A DNA stretch of 64,000 bases from Ichthyocystis sparus (GTDB lineage: Bacteria > Pseudomonadota > Gammaproteobacteria > Burkholderiales > 2013Ark19i), in NCBI RefSeq assembly GCF_900078755.1, contig NZ_FKIH01000028.1. One strand, written 5' to 3'. The stretch's first letter is position 1. Each line of letters opens with the position of its first letter. The notes beneath the pieces are model-generated. The model was not told the DNA's origin. It ran no database searches and saw nothing but the letters and a program-made list of their open reading frames with translations. Below, one piece after another: positions 16,792 to 25,555 of this stretch. Made by a program: the position numbers and the translations under genes.

Positions 16792-19178
16792 AATTTTCTT
16801 ATTCTTGGCTAAAAGATTTTTTACCAAAACTGGACGTTTCCTATAATGATCTAGCCGATCGTCTCACAATGGCCGGTTTTGAAAGGGAGTCAGTTTCCCT
16901 ACATTCCCCCTTAGGCGATAAAGTTGTTGTAGCATATATAGTGGAATGTTATCCACATCCCAATGCCGATCGCCTCAGATTGTGTAAAGTTAATGTTGGT
17001 CAAGATAGATGTTTGTCAATAGTTTGTGGTGCTTCAAATGTCTCTTCTGGTATGACGGTAGTTTGTTCCTTAGTAGGGGCTGTTTTACCATCTGGCTTGA
17101 CAATTAAGGAAGCTACTATTAGGGGAGAGCTGTCTGAGGGCATGCTTTGTTCTGCAGATGAGCTGGGTTTGCCATATTCCTCTAACGGTATATTGGAATT
17201 GTCCGTAGATTCTTCTTTAATTGGTTCTTCCTTTGATTTGCTCTGCCCTGAAGATGCTCTGTTCGATATTTCTGTTCTACCTAACCGTCCCGATTGTTTG
17301 AGTGTTTGGGGTATTGCACGGGAAATAGGTGCTTGGTCACGTGAATTTGATATCTGGACTCCCAGCAATTGCAGTGAATGGGATCAAGCACCAGACGTAT
17401 CCACGGATAGGTTGCGTATTCAGTCGCATGATGATTGTTGTGTATATTATGGTGCTTTGATAGAAGATATTTCACTTGATAGACCTTTGCCGTTCGTTAT
17501 TACTCATCGTTTATTGTTGAGCGGTTTAAAACCAGTAAATACTTTAGTAGATCTTCTCAATTATTCTCTCTTAACATGGGGACAGCCTTTTCATGCTTTT
17601 GATGCAGATAAGTTTTATGATGGGGAGATATTTGTCCGTAGAGCACAAGAGTCAGAAAAAATTAATACCATATCTGGCATAACTCAATCTCTAGATGGTC
17701 GTTTTTTGGTTATCGCTAATTCTGTTAAGCCCCAAGCTATTGCCGGATTGATCGGTTCTGCTGAATCAGCTATTTCCAATGAAACAAAGACGGTTTTTTT
17801 AGAAGCTGCTTGTTTCAACCCTAATGTTTGTTCTACTCAAGTTAGAATTTCACATATCTCGACTGATGCAGGTTTCCGTTTTGAAAGGGGTGTTGATCCA
17901 TCGTCTGTGTTTTCGGCATTTGGTCATGTTCTTAATTTGGTAAAACAGTTTTGTGGTGGTGTAATAAAAGAGAGGGTTAGTCACCGCTCCAAGAGTGTTG
18001 GTGAGGTTGTCTGCATTCCTGTGGATGCAGATAAAATTAATTCACTTTTAGGATTTTCTATAAAATTGGATGATATTTCTGATCTGTTGTTTCGTGCTGG
18101 ATTGCCTAATCATAGATCTCCTCAAGAGAAGTTAGCTGTATCTGTGCCTTCCTGGCGTTTTGATATTGCTACACAAGAAGATTTAGTTGAGGAAATATCT
18201 AGAATATATGGATATGAAAATATTCCTCTTTCCTATCCAACATTATCACAAGATCATTTTTTTACCGATGACTATGTATCCGATAAAATTAAATCTTCCT
18301 TCATATTATCTGGATATCATGAAGTCTGTACCTATGCTTTTTGTGATCCGGGGAAAGAGCGGTGGAATTCTCAAGTAGATCTTGTTTCTATTTTGAACCC
18401 TATAGGTAAAAGCATGAGTGCCCTGAGATCTGAGCTTTTATCCGGCCTTGTCAATATTCTTGAGTATAACATTAGGCGCGGTGTTACTCGCTTGAAGATA
18501 TTTGAGGAAGCTACCTGTTTTGAAAAAAATGGCAAGGAGATACAAGAAAGAAATAAAGTATCTGGCCTTTGCTACGGTACTATCCTACCAGAACAATGGG
18601 GAGCCGTATCTCAACGTGAGATAGATATTTTTGATGTTAAGGGCGATATTGAAAGAGCTATGTCAGTGTTACTAACTTGTACTGACGCAGGTGATAATCC
18701 ATTTTTTCACCCCACCCGTTCTTCGTACTTGGTTTATAAAAATGAAGTGGTGGGTGTTGTAGGTGAGTTGCATCCTCGTTTTAAAAAATCACTCAATTTG
18801 TTATACTCCCCTGTGTTGTTCGAATTATATCAAGATAATTTCTGTACAGTAAGTCGCTTTCCTTATCAACCATTCTCCGTTCACCCTAAAGTAGTGAGAG
18901 ATGTTTGTTTTTGGGTTCCTAGTAACTTGCCGTTTCAGAATATTTTTGATCTATTGTGTACAACACCAGTAGCTGAAGACATAGTTTTTTCGGTAAGATT
19001 GTTCGATGTCTATTTCGATCAGGAATATGACGCTCGTCGTAGCTTAGCTTTTAGATTAGGAATATGTTCGAAGACAAGAACTCTTCTTGATTCTGAAGTT
19101 GGCGAAATTGTTGCAGCTATAGTTTCACGGGCAGAAAGTTTGCCCTCTGTTGTTTTAAGAGAAGAAAGAAGTTTATGA
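16788..19178 (+). CDS. pheT: Phenylalanyl-tRNA synthetase beta subunit
   Basis: PheT, 796 residues, is the structural, tRNA-binding and editing subunit. It starts MKFSYSWLKDFLP, has a tRNA-binding domain of the EMAP type (residues 40-150, with HPNADRLRLCKVNVG), a B3/B4 editing region, B5 with DLVEEISRIYGYENIP, and the C-terminal ferredoxin-fold anticodon-binding domain. Overlaps pheS at the start and ihfA at the end (ATGA at 19175-19178). All domains are present. Confidence 0.97.
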   Translation: MKFSYSWLKDFLPKLDVSYNDLADRLTMAGFERESVSLHSPLGDKVVVAYIVECYPHPNADRLRLCKVNVGQDRCLSIVCGASNVSSGMTVVCSLVGAVLPSGLTIKEATIRGELSEGMLCSADELGLPYSSNGILELSVDSSLIGSSFDLLCPEDALFDISVLPNRPDCLSVWGIAREIGAWSREFDIWTPSNCSEWDQAPDVSTDRLRIQSHDDCCVYYGALIEDISLDRPLPFVITHRLLLSGLKPVNTLVDLLNYSLLTWGQPFHAFDADKFYDGEIFVRRAQESEKINTISGITQSLDGRFLVIANSVKPQAIAGLIGSAESAISNETKTVFLEAACFNPNVCSTQVRISHISTDAGFRFERGVDPSSVFSAFGHVLNLVKQFCGGVIKERVSHRSKSVGEVVCIPVDADKINSLLGFSIKLDDISDLLFRAGLPNHRSPQEKLAVSVPSWRFDIATQEDLVEEISRIYGYENIPLSYPTLSQDHFFTDDYVSDKIKSSFILSGYHEVCTYAFCDPGKERWNSQVDLVSILNPIGKSMSALRSELLSGLVNILEYNIRRGVTRLKIFEEATCFEKNGKEIQERNKVSGLCYGTILPEQWGAVSQREIDIFDVKGDIERAMSVLLTCTDAGDNPFFHPTRSSYLVYKNEVVGVVGELHPRFKKSLNLLYSPVLFELYQDNFCTVSRFPYQPFSVHPKVVRDVCFWVPSNLPFQNIFDLLCTTPVAEDIVFSVRLFDVYFDQEYDARRSLAFRLGICSKTRTLLDSEVGEIVAAIVSRAESLPSVVLREERSL

Positions 19179-19462
19179 CAGTAACGAAAGCCTATCTAGT
19201 TTCATTAGTTTTGCAAAGGTTCGATATAAGCAGACATGATGCTTTGGAGTTTGTGAATATATTTTTTGATGAAATTCGTCTCAGTTTGGTAAAGGGAGAG
19301 GAAGTTCGTTTGTTCGGTTTTGGTAATTTTCAGCTCAGAGACAAGCAGCAACGTCCTGGAAGAAATCCCAAAACAGGCGAGGAGGTTCCAATATCTGCTA
19401 GGCGTGTTGTTACATTTCATCCTAGCAACAAACTAAAATTGCTTGTTGGTCATTGTGCCTAA
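19175..19462 (+). CDS. ihfA: Integration host factor alpha subunit
   Basis: A 95-residue HU/IHF family DNA-bending protein. It has the beta-arm region with GRNPKTGEEVPISARRVVTF, where the Pro that intercalates DNA lies, and GFGNFQLRDK before it. Position right after pheT marks it as IHF alpha, its standard location in beta- and gammaproteobacteria. The partner ihfB is not in the window. Confidence 0.93.
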   Translation: MTVTKAYLVSLVLQRFDISRHDALEFVNIFFDEIRLSLVKGEEVRLFGFGNFQLRDKQQRPGRNPKTGEEVPISARRVVTFHPSNKLKLLVGHCA

Positions 19463-19470
19463 GCTTGGGT

Positions 19471-19547
19471 CGGGGTGTGGCGCAGCCTGGTAGCGCACCT
19501 GCATGGGGTGCAGGGGGTCGGAGGTTCAAATCCTCTCATCCCGACCA
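19471..19547 (+). tRNA. tRNA-Pro (GGG)
   Basis: A 77-base cloverleaf with encoded CCA. Acceptor CGGGGTG pairs with CATCCCG (one G-T), with the C1-G72 pair and A73 expected of tRNA-Pro. Anticodon stem CCTGC/GCAGG holds loop ATGGGGT; the anticodon GGG is at 19505-19507. It lies eight bases after ihfA. Confidence 0.96.
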
Positions 19548-19663
19548 TTTAATGCTGTGTAGGTTTCACGGTATTACGGCTTGGTGTTGTTTGCGTTGAA
19601 AATGCTACGGTGTTTTTTGTTTTTGCCAGATTTATTCCTTGTAATTTGTAATATCGCATATGA

Positions 19664-20596
19664 CTATTTTCTAAACCCGGCGTTTATTTTACCTATTACA
19701 TATTCCATATCGTTCGGTATTGGTGAGTTGTAGGTGACTAGTGATTGTTTATCTGGACAGGTGAAAGTTAAAGACCTGGCGTGTAGGCATTGCCTTTTGA
19801 TAGGGCTAGATAGAAACAACCTACGTGACGAATAGGTTTCATCACCAACTAGGGGAAAGTTGATGCTGCTAAGATGCACACGGATCTGATGTGTTCTCCC
19901 AGTATCTAAAATGCACTCAATAAGGCTCATGTTTGAGTTGGCGTTCGTGGTGTGAGGAAAGCAGTGAGTTTTTGCAGTACGGCCCGAACCTTCTCTACAA
20001 GTTATCATTTTCGTTCTATTAACAGGATCGCGGGAAATATTTTTTTCTATAGATACATATGTTGTAAATTTACCCCAAACAATTGCCCAGTATCTTTTTT
20101 CTATTTGTTTTTCAAGCATTTTTTCAGTCAAATATGTATAAGCATAATCGTTTTTTGCAACTATGAGAAGGCCGCTGGTTTTTTTGTCAAGTCGATGTAC
20201 TAACCCAGCCCTTGGTAAAAGTTTTAATTGAGGGTAGCGATATAACAAACCATTAACAAGAGTTCCATCCATGCATCCAGATCCTGGATGAACTACAAGT
20301 CCAGGATGTTTATTAACTATTATATAGCTATCACATTCGTGAAGAACGCAGAACTTAATATCTTGGGGCACAATAGTTGATTCCTGTACCACAGGAAACG
20401 AGTGAACGGATATGATGTCATTCGAGTTAACCCGATAATCCGGATCAATTTGTTTGCGATTTACGTAAATTCCACCGCATTCTATGCACCGACTCCATTT
20501 AGAACGTGAAAAATATTGGAAGTGTATTGCCAAAAACTTGTCTATACGACAATTTTCCTCACCCGGCTCAACAGTAATAGAGTACACGTCATTCAT
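19664..20596 (-). CDS. rluD: Ribosomal large subunit pseudouridine synthase D
   Basis: RluD makes the pseudouridines of helix 69 in 23S rRNA. The 310-residue protein has an S4-like N-terminal domain (ENCRIDKFLAIHF, SRSKWSRCI) and a catalytic domain with the RluA-type motif HRLDKKTSGLL, where Asp is the nucleophile, plus GRTHQIRVHL. I placed the start at ATG 20596 because the residues after it match the family; the frame stays open to 20650 but the extra 18 residues look atypical. RluD and bamD, often neighbours in relatives, lie about 17 kb apart here. Confidence 0.88.
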   Translation of the reverse strand: MNDVYSITVEPGEENCRIDKFLAIHFQYFSRSKWSRCIECGGIYVNRKQIDPDYRVNSNDIISVHSFPVVQESTIVPQDIKFCVLHECDSYIIVNKHPGLVVHPGSGCMDGTLVNGLLYRYPQLKLLPRAGLVHRLDKKTSGLLIVAKNDYAYTYLTEKMLEKQIEKRYWAIVWGKFTTYVSIEKNISRDPVNRTKMITCREGSGRTAKTHCFPHTTNANSNMSLIECILDTGRTHQIRVHLSSINFPLVGDETYSSRRLFLSSPIKRQCLHARSLTFTCPDKQSLVTYNSPIPNDMEYVIGKINAGFRK

Positions 20597-20708
20597 ATTG
20601 GTTGCTAAAAAGTGAAATATCCTAACAGAGGATTTTCTTCTCACAAACAAGCGTTTTCATAGAAGATATATTTGACACGACACTGTGGTGTCAAAATAGC
20701 AAAAGGTA

Positions 20709-22061
20709 CTATGCTACCCTGTGCTCGCCATAACACAGGGCAATTCTAACTTCTTTAATTTCAATGCTTCTAGAACAAATACCTTTACTCGACACTGATA
20801 CTTTAAAGAGAAATTCAAAAGCACCCCCTCCATAAATAGAACGAAAAATACATTCTATTAACGGAAAATGCGCTTCAGCATTTATTGATAGCGCCCTCCT
20901 GCTATATTTTTCTTTGCAATATGACAACATTGATGATCTAGTTAAAGTAAGTATTTCATTTGTTCTTGAGGTATATGATTCTCTAACAATAGATCTAAAT
21001 TTTTCACATAAATCTGCTTTGTATTCATCGTCAAATAAAGACCTTCCAATACTCTCAGCTACTGCGACTTTGTCTTTCGTTTCACTAGAGTCGCATAAAC
21101 TCCAATCAAATTTGCGGGCGCATTCAAGGGCAGCTGATGACATCTCTGCAAGCATTTTAGATGAATGTTCAAATATTTCGCCCATGATTTCTTTGTGGCA
21201 CTTAACTAAATCTTTTAACGGTTTTTCTGTGCTTTCCCCCAAAAATGTCGTTAATTTACCTACTACTATCTCCATGGCTTTTGCTCTACCAATACTACAG
21301 CCAAGAGTGCTATCTGTATTATCTCCTGATGATAAACACGGGAAAAACCTTGCAAAATAACGACCATATCTTCTATTGCTAGATCGGAGCAGACTAGATG
21401 TAATCGCAGGTATCTCTGGTGGCAAATCATCTGATGCCTCGTATTCCACTACGGACACAGTTACCATGGAGGATGCAAAGCTTGTGCTTCTGGCGAGAGG
21501 TGCCCTATTCTTGGGCAGTGCTGAAATACCCGCAACACTCCTTTTTTTTACACGAGTCCGTCTTTTCCTACCCGTGAGTCTCGTGGCTTTAGTTTCTTTT
21601 GATGAGAGCATGGTATGTACTATAGGGGTAGTGGCGCCGTTTTCAGATCCTGACCTTGTTGTATCAGTAGGAGAATCACCGAACAGTCGTCTTTCTAGGT
21701 TACTTTCTCCATCGTCTTCTTCTGAATCGGTATGCAGTGTCACTTCTACATGGGCAGTTAGGGGCTGAGAGTTATACCCCCCACCGTCTCTGTAGCAAAT
21801 TGCGCTACCAGCACTATTCGTACTCGACAGAGTTGACATTGGGTAGGAGAAGCCAACGCAGTCCTTATCCGCAAAAGGGCTCCATCTGCTCTCGTAAGTT
21901 GTACCACATGCACCGGAAGGGCCAGAAGATCCTTCACCAGGGGATTCTTCGTTACTGTTACGAATGCTACTATGTGAGCAAATACTCACGGGCGTTATCC
22001 TATAATTATTGTTAGGTCTGATCCATTTATTTACGTAGTAGCAACCACGCAGCAGCAACAT
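20709..22061 (-). CDS. Large low-complexity protein, shared C-terminal domain, NLS-like cluster
   Basis: A 450-residue protein of unknown function. Residues 30-250 are Ser/Thr/Gly-rich and likely disordered. Residues 164-174, GRKRRTRVKKR, form a strong basic cluster of nuclear-localisation type. Residues 258-450 form a helical domain also found, twice, in the neighbour at 22289: it has LVKCHKEIMGEI, then DWSLCDSS, then SLFDDE, and a C-terminal beta part ending IALCYGE. No signal peptide or membrane helix. ATG at 22061 has AGGGTG upstream. The first of four consecutive minus-strand family members; a host-directed protein is likely but not shown. Confidence 0.75.
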   Translation of the reverse strand: MLLLRGCYYVNKWIRPNNNYRITPVSICSHSSIRNSNEESPGEGSSGPSGACGTTYESRWSPFADKDCVGFSYPMSTLSSTNSAGSAICYRDGGGYNSQPLTAHVEVTLHTDSEEDDGESNLERRLFGDSPTDTTRSGSENGATTPIVHTMLSSKETKATRLTGRKRRTRVKKRSVAGISALPKNRAPLARSTSFASSMVTVSVVEYEASDDLPPEIPAITSSLLRSSNRRYGRYFARFFPCLSSGDNTDSTLGCSIGRAKAMEIVVGKLTTFLGESTEKPLKDLVKCHKEIMGEIFEHSSKMLAEMSSAALECARKFDWSLCDSSETKDKVAVAESIGRSLFDDEYKADLCEKFRSIVRESYTSRTNEILTLTRSSMLSYCKEKYSRRALSINAEAHFPLIECIFRSIYGGGAFEFLFKVSVSSKGICSRSIEIKEVRIALCYGEHRVA

Positions 22062-22288
22062 TCTACGCGTAACACCCTGTTTATTATGAATATACGTCCA
22101 AAGTTAACAATCCATAAATATACAAACCATAATTGTATTATTCTTAATTTTGTGCGACAACATTTAGCGTAAATTCTAGTACAAATCGAGCTTTACAGTA
22201 ACATAAGAGGCAGAAGTGCACAATATACCTTACCATCTTACAGATTATAAATTAAATTTATGTGCTTTTTATCAGGAGTAAGGTGCTG

Positions 22289-24637
22289 TTATGTTCCAGT
22301 TATTATAGTTGAAGTACCATACCCAATGTGCGATTCCATACCCATAACACTAATAACAATTTCTCCAGAGCAACCAACAGAAGTTGATGTGTCAATATGA
22401 CAGCTAACCTTCAATGTTGTGTAAATGTTGCTAAATATTAATGCAACCATTCTCCGGAGTTCGTCCTCATTTATTTCTATTTCTCCCGTAGCTCCACAAC
22501 CCTTACGAGACAACAATGCTTCTTTAGTTAGATCAGACAGTCTACCTTTATTTTTAGAGTGTAGATTATTCGCAATTGCCATTAATGAATCGTTAATTGC
22601 CCCCACACGCTCATCTGTAAGTAACGATCTTTCAATAGACATAATTTTTTCATCAACAGATTCCGTACGCTCCAGAACATATCTCGACCAACCATTTGAT
22701 TCTACATCCGCCATTACTTCTTTTTTTAGTAGATTTATTTCTCGATAAACAAGGCTTAGTAATTTAGATATATTCTCACAGTGCATAGCCAATAAATCTA
22801 ATACCTCTTTTTCAGCACAATTTACCAATAATACACAAATTTTACGCTTCACAATCGACACAATCATTCCTGAAGGATTGTAGTCTTCTATGGCACTACT
22901 ACTTACTTCTTGACTTTGTAATTCTACTTCCAACTTATTGCTACTTCTACTAGAAGTTGATGAGGTAGTTTCACATTTGCTAAAACGATCGACTTTAACT
23001 CTATATCCAAGTTTAGCCGTTGCGCTATTAATTACTATACTCTTCGGTCCATTATCACTTTCTTCGTATGATAGACAAACACCAGCAAATACTCCTAATG
23101 ATGAATAAACTTCTCTTGCAATGTGCATAGCCTTTTCCAGTACTACCTTACCCATTTCTTTAGGATCATCATACCTATCTTCAACGTACCGTCTTATAGC
23201 AGTATGGGTTGTCCGCAAAATACCAAGTCCTTTTTCTTCGTAATGCGACTTAATAATTGATGATGCAATAGAATTAATTCTGGACATAGATTCGCTGTCA
23301 AAGATTACGTGTTCAACACGTTTTCCAACATCTCTACTACTTCTTAGATCCGACATGTCATGCCTAGACCAATCAATTTCAGTAGCCAAGCGATACTTTT
23401 CTCGCGAAAATTTTTCTGTTTCCTTTTCCACAGAGGTTAATATTTCTCCTAACACACCTAAGTGTACTGCAACTAACTTTTCTAGATCTTCTTTAGAACA
23501 ACAATTATGAAGTAGCTTAATAATTATTGATCGTGCAGAACCAAGTACCTCATCCACATTTGAAGTTTTTTCCTCTTCCTTAGAGATTGCTACAGAAGGA
23601 ACATTAGCAATCCTGCTACTGGAGCTGTTACCTTGAAGCATTTCCCTAGAAGTAAGTGAAAATTTGGTTAAAACCCTTCCCATTGAGTGTGTTTTGCTGT
23701 TTTTAACTTTATTATCTTTTCTAGATTTATCCACATCATTGTTGTTTTTTTGTACCAACAAAACTTTTTTCATAGGTGATTCTTTGTCTTCCACCATATG
23801 TTCCGTGGATGAACGTTTCCCCATGAATGATGAGGATTCTATTGATTCGGAGGATGATAAGGAGAACTTTGAGGCTAATCTTTTCATTGAAAAGCTTCTA
23901 AAAGAAGATGTTAGTGACCTTACGCTAGGAATCCGTTTCCTTGAATGTTCAGGAGTTGATGAAGAAGGTTCAGTAGTAGTTACACTGTAATTTGGCTGTT
24001 GCTGAGTATACTTAGTCTTAAATGCTCTTTTACCAGTAGGTTTGTCATACACATGCGCATCATAACCAGAAGTTAAGTCAAGAGAGCGAAATCTTGCTGG
24101 TAAACTGTCTGACCTACCGCTCGGCAAGAATGTCTCACCGACACTATCTGCAGGCGCGCATGAACTACTCACATTCCTTCTTCTTGTGCTTTTATCGCTA
24201 GATTGAGGTCCTAAGCTTAGTGAAAAACTTGTCTTACGCAATTTCTTAGTTCTAGCCCCGCGTCCCTCTTCCCACCACCTTGCTTGATTTTTCTCGGCTT
24301 TTGATTCACGAACCCTATCTAGCTTTTCTGACATCTTAGCTAATGCTGATTCTAAATCATCCACTCTTCTTTCTAATTCGGCTGTAGAAGCTTCTTCATC
24401 ATCGGGAATCAGATCATATATGCCCATGTCCATGTATATGCCCGACGCACCATCTCCCTGCTGTGTTATTGCGGAATCTGCAGACAACGCAACCGTGGGT
24501 ACAGGAGGAAGAGGAATACCAGGAGGTCTCCTTCCAGGAAGAGAAGCAGACGCAACCGCACCAGCGCTGACAAAAACATCAGATTCTTCTTCAGCGCTGC
24601 TGTGTAACCCATCCCCTGACTTTATACTGCTAACCAT
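22289..24637 (-). CDS. Large family member with duplicated C-terminal domain
   Basis: A 782-residue unknown protein. Order: a Pro-rich motif PPGIPLPPVP (residues 38-47); two tyrosines in GIYMDMGIYDLIPDDEE (68 and 74); a coiled coil (85-115); a long Ser/Lys-rich disordered region; then two copies of one domain at about 368-547 and 591-782. Copy alignment shows LLxNCxxKExLxxLxxxH, WSR, then an INSI/INDS block and a final beta segment ending in GY. I took ATG 24637 because GGAGG lies nine bases upstream; a TTG lies at 24646. No known fold is recognised from the motifs. Confidence 0.8.
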   Translation of the reverse strand: MVSSIKSGDGLHSSAEEESDVFVSAGAVASASLPGRRPPGIPLPPVPTVALSADSAITQQGDGASGIYMDMGIYDLIPDDEEASTAELERRVDDLESALAKMSEKLDRVRESKAEKNQARWWEEGRGARTKKLRKTSFSLSLGPQSSDKSTRRRNVSSSCAPADSVGETFLPSGRSDSLPARFRSLDLTSGYDAHVYDKPTGKRAFKTKYTQQQPNYSVTTTEPSSSTPEHSRKRIPSVRSLTSSFRSFSMKRLASKFSLSSSESIESSSFMGKRSSTEHMVEDKESPMKKVLLVQKNNNDVDKSRKDNKVKNSKTHSMGRVLTKFSLTSREMLQGNSSSSRIANVPSVAISKEEEKTSNVDEVLGSARSIIIKLLHNCCSKEDLEKLVAVHLGVLGEILTSVEKETEKFSREKYRLATEIDWSRHDMSDLRSSRDVGKRVEHVIFDSESMSRINSIASSIIKSHYEEKGLGILRTTHTAIRRYVEDRYDDPKEMGKVVLEKAMHIAREVYSSLGVFAGVCLSYEESDNGPKSIVINSATAKLGYRVKVDRFSKCETTSSTSSRSSNKLEVELQSQEVSSSAIEDYNPSGMIVSIVKRKICVLLVNCAEKEVLDLLAMHCENISKLLSLVYREINLLKKEVMADVESNGWSRYVLERTESVDEKIMSIERSLLTDERVGAINDSLMAIANNLHSKNKGRLSDLTKEALLSRKGCGATGEIEINEDELRRMVALIFSNIYTTLKVSCHIDTSTSVGCSGEIVISVMGMESHIGYGTSTIITGT

Positions 24638-25555
24638 GTATAGCAACCTCCATCATTGCGATGCCGTAGTTACCTCCATTACTGAATCATTCCATTCTTA
24701 TCACTACACTAATTTCGTTTTATTCATTAAACTAATCTAAAATCAGAGCAGTTTAAAGGAGCAATTTAAGAGAGATAAACACAGCACGCACGGACAGACT
24801 TATCTACGAGCAGACTCATCTGTCTATTATCTAATTATTGTCTCGCAAATATGGAACAAAACAGAAGAGCACACATTCAACGCAGACGATCGATAACAAA
24901 CAAACCCCTTCCGGGATTCTAACAGGATATAATTTTTGTTGAGAGTCACTATTTTTTATTAGTGCCACACATAATTATTGTACCTAACGTGCTTCAGTGA
25001 TATCTTCGTGAGATACATTTATATTGTTAGCTAATGATAAAAATCCATACACAATATTGCAGTAGTACTATAGTGTGGTGTACACTGGCCGGTTTCTTGG
25101 GGACTTATCGTAGATTTTTTCACGGGTTTTATGTGCGGTATAGATATGCAATCAGAATATATAGATAAGTTACACATATTGTTTGGCTGTATGGTGTGCT
25201 TGTTTAAGTGTTTATAGAAATAGAAATGAAATCTCAAGAATCCAAGTAAAGTATTTTTCATGAGCATGTCCGCTGTACAAGATACCGTAACTATTGTGGT
25301 TGAATTTTTGTGGCTGGGTATATTTTTAGGTTGTAAAGGAAGAAAAAATAATTTGCAAGCAACAAATAGGTTTTGTTTGTACTTTACCTAAAAGAATATG
25401 ACCTAGGAGACAATTCTAGAGCTAGGGTTATCTGTGTGCCTTAGTATTTATTCTTCAGACTTTACAGACTCTCAGAAACCTTTGTATTGGGTTATGTGCC
25501 CCTAAAGGAAAGAGTAAAAATAAATTTGCGGTTAGTGTGGTGCCTAGATAGGGCT
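24638..25555 (+). other. Intergenic region without recognised genes
   Basis: About 0.9 kb between two large family genes. Short open frames occur, but none has a ribosome site, family resemblance or coding bias that I can support. It should contain the promoter of the 22289-24637 gene just right of 24637. I see no clear sigma-70 boxes, tRNA or large repeat. Confidence 0.4.

Noticed and set aside
23664..23990. Plus-strand open frames inside the large minus-strand genes (for example 23664-23990, 21376-21768, 29449-29859)
   Set aside because: They are shadows of Ser-rich coding sequence on the other strand; the real frames have ribosome sites and shared domains.
25031..25267. A 78-codon open frame on the minus strand between two large genes
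   Set aside because: No convincing start site or domain; stop-free length is expected occasionally by chance.
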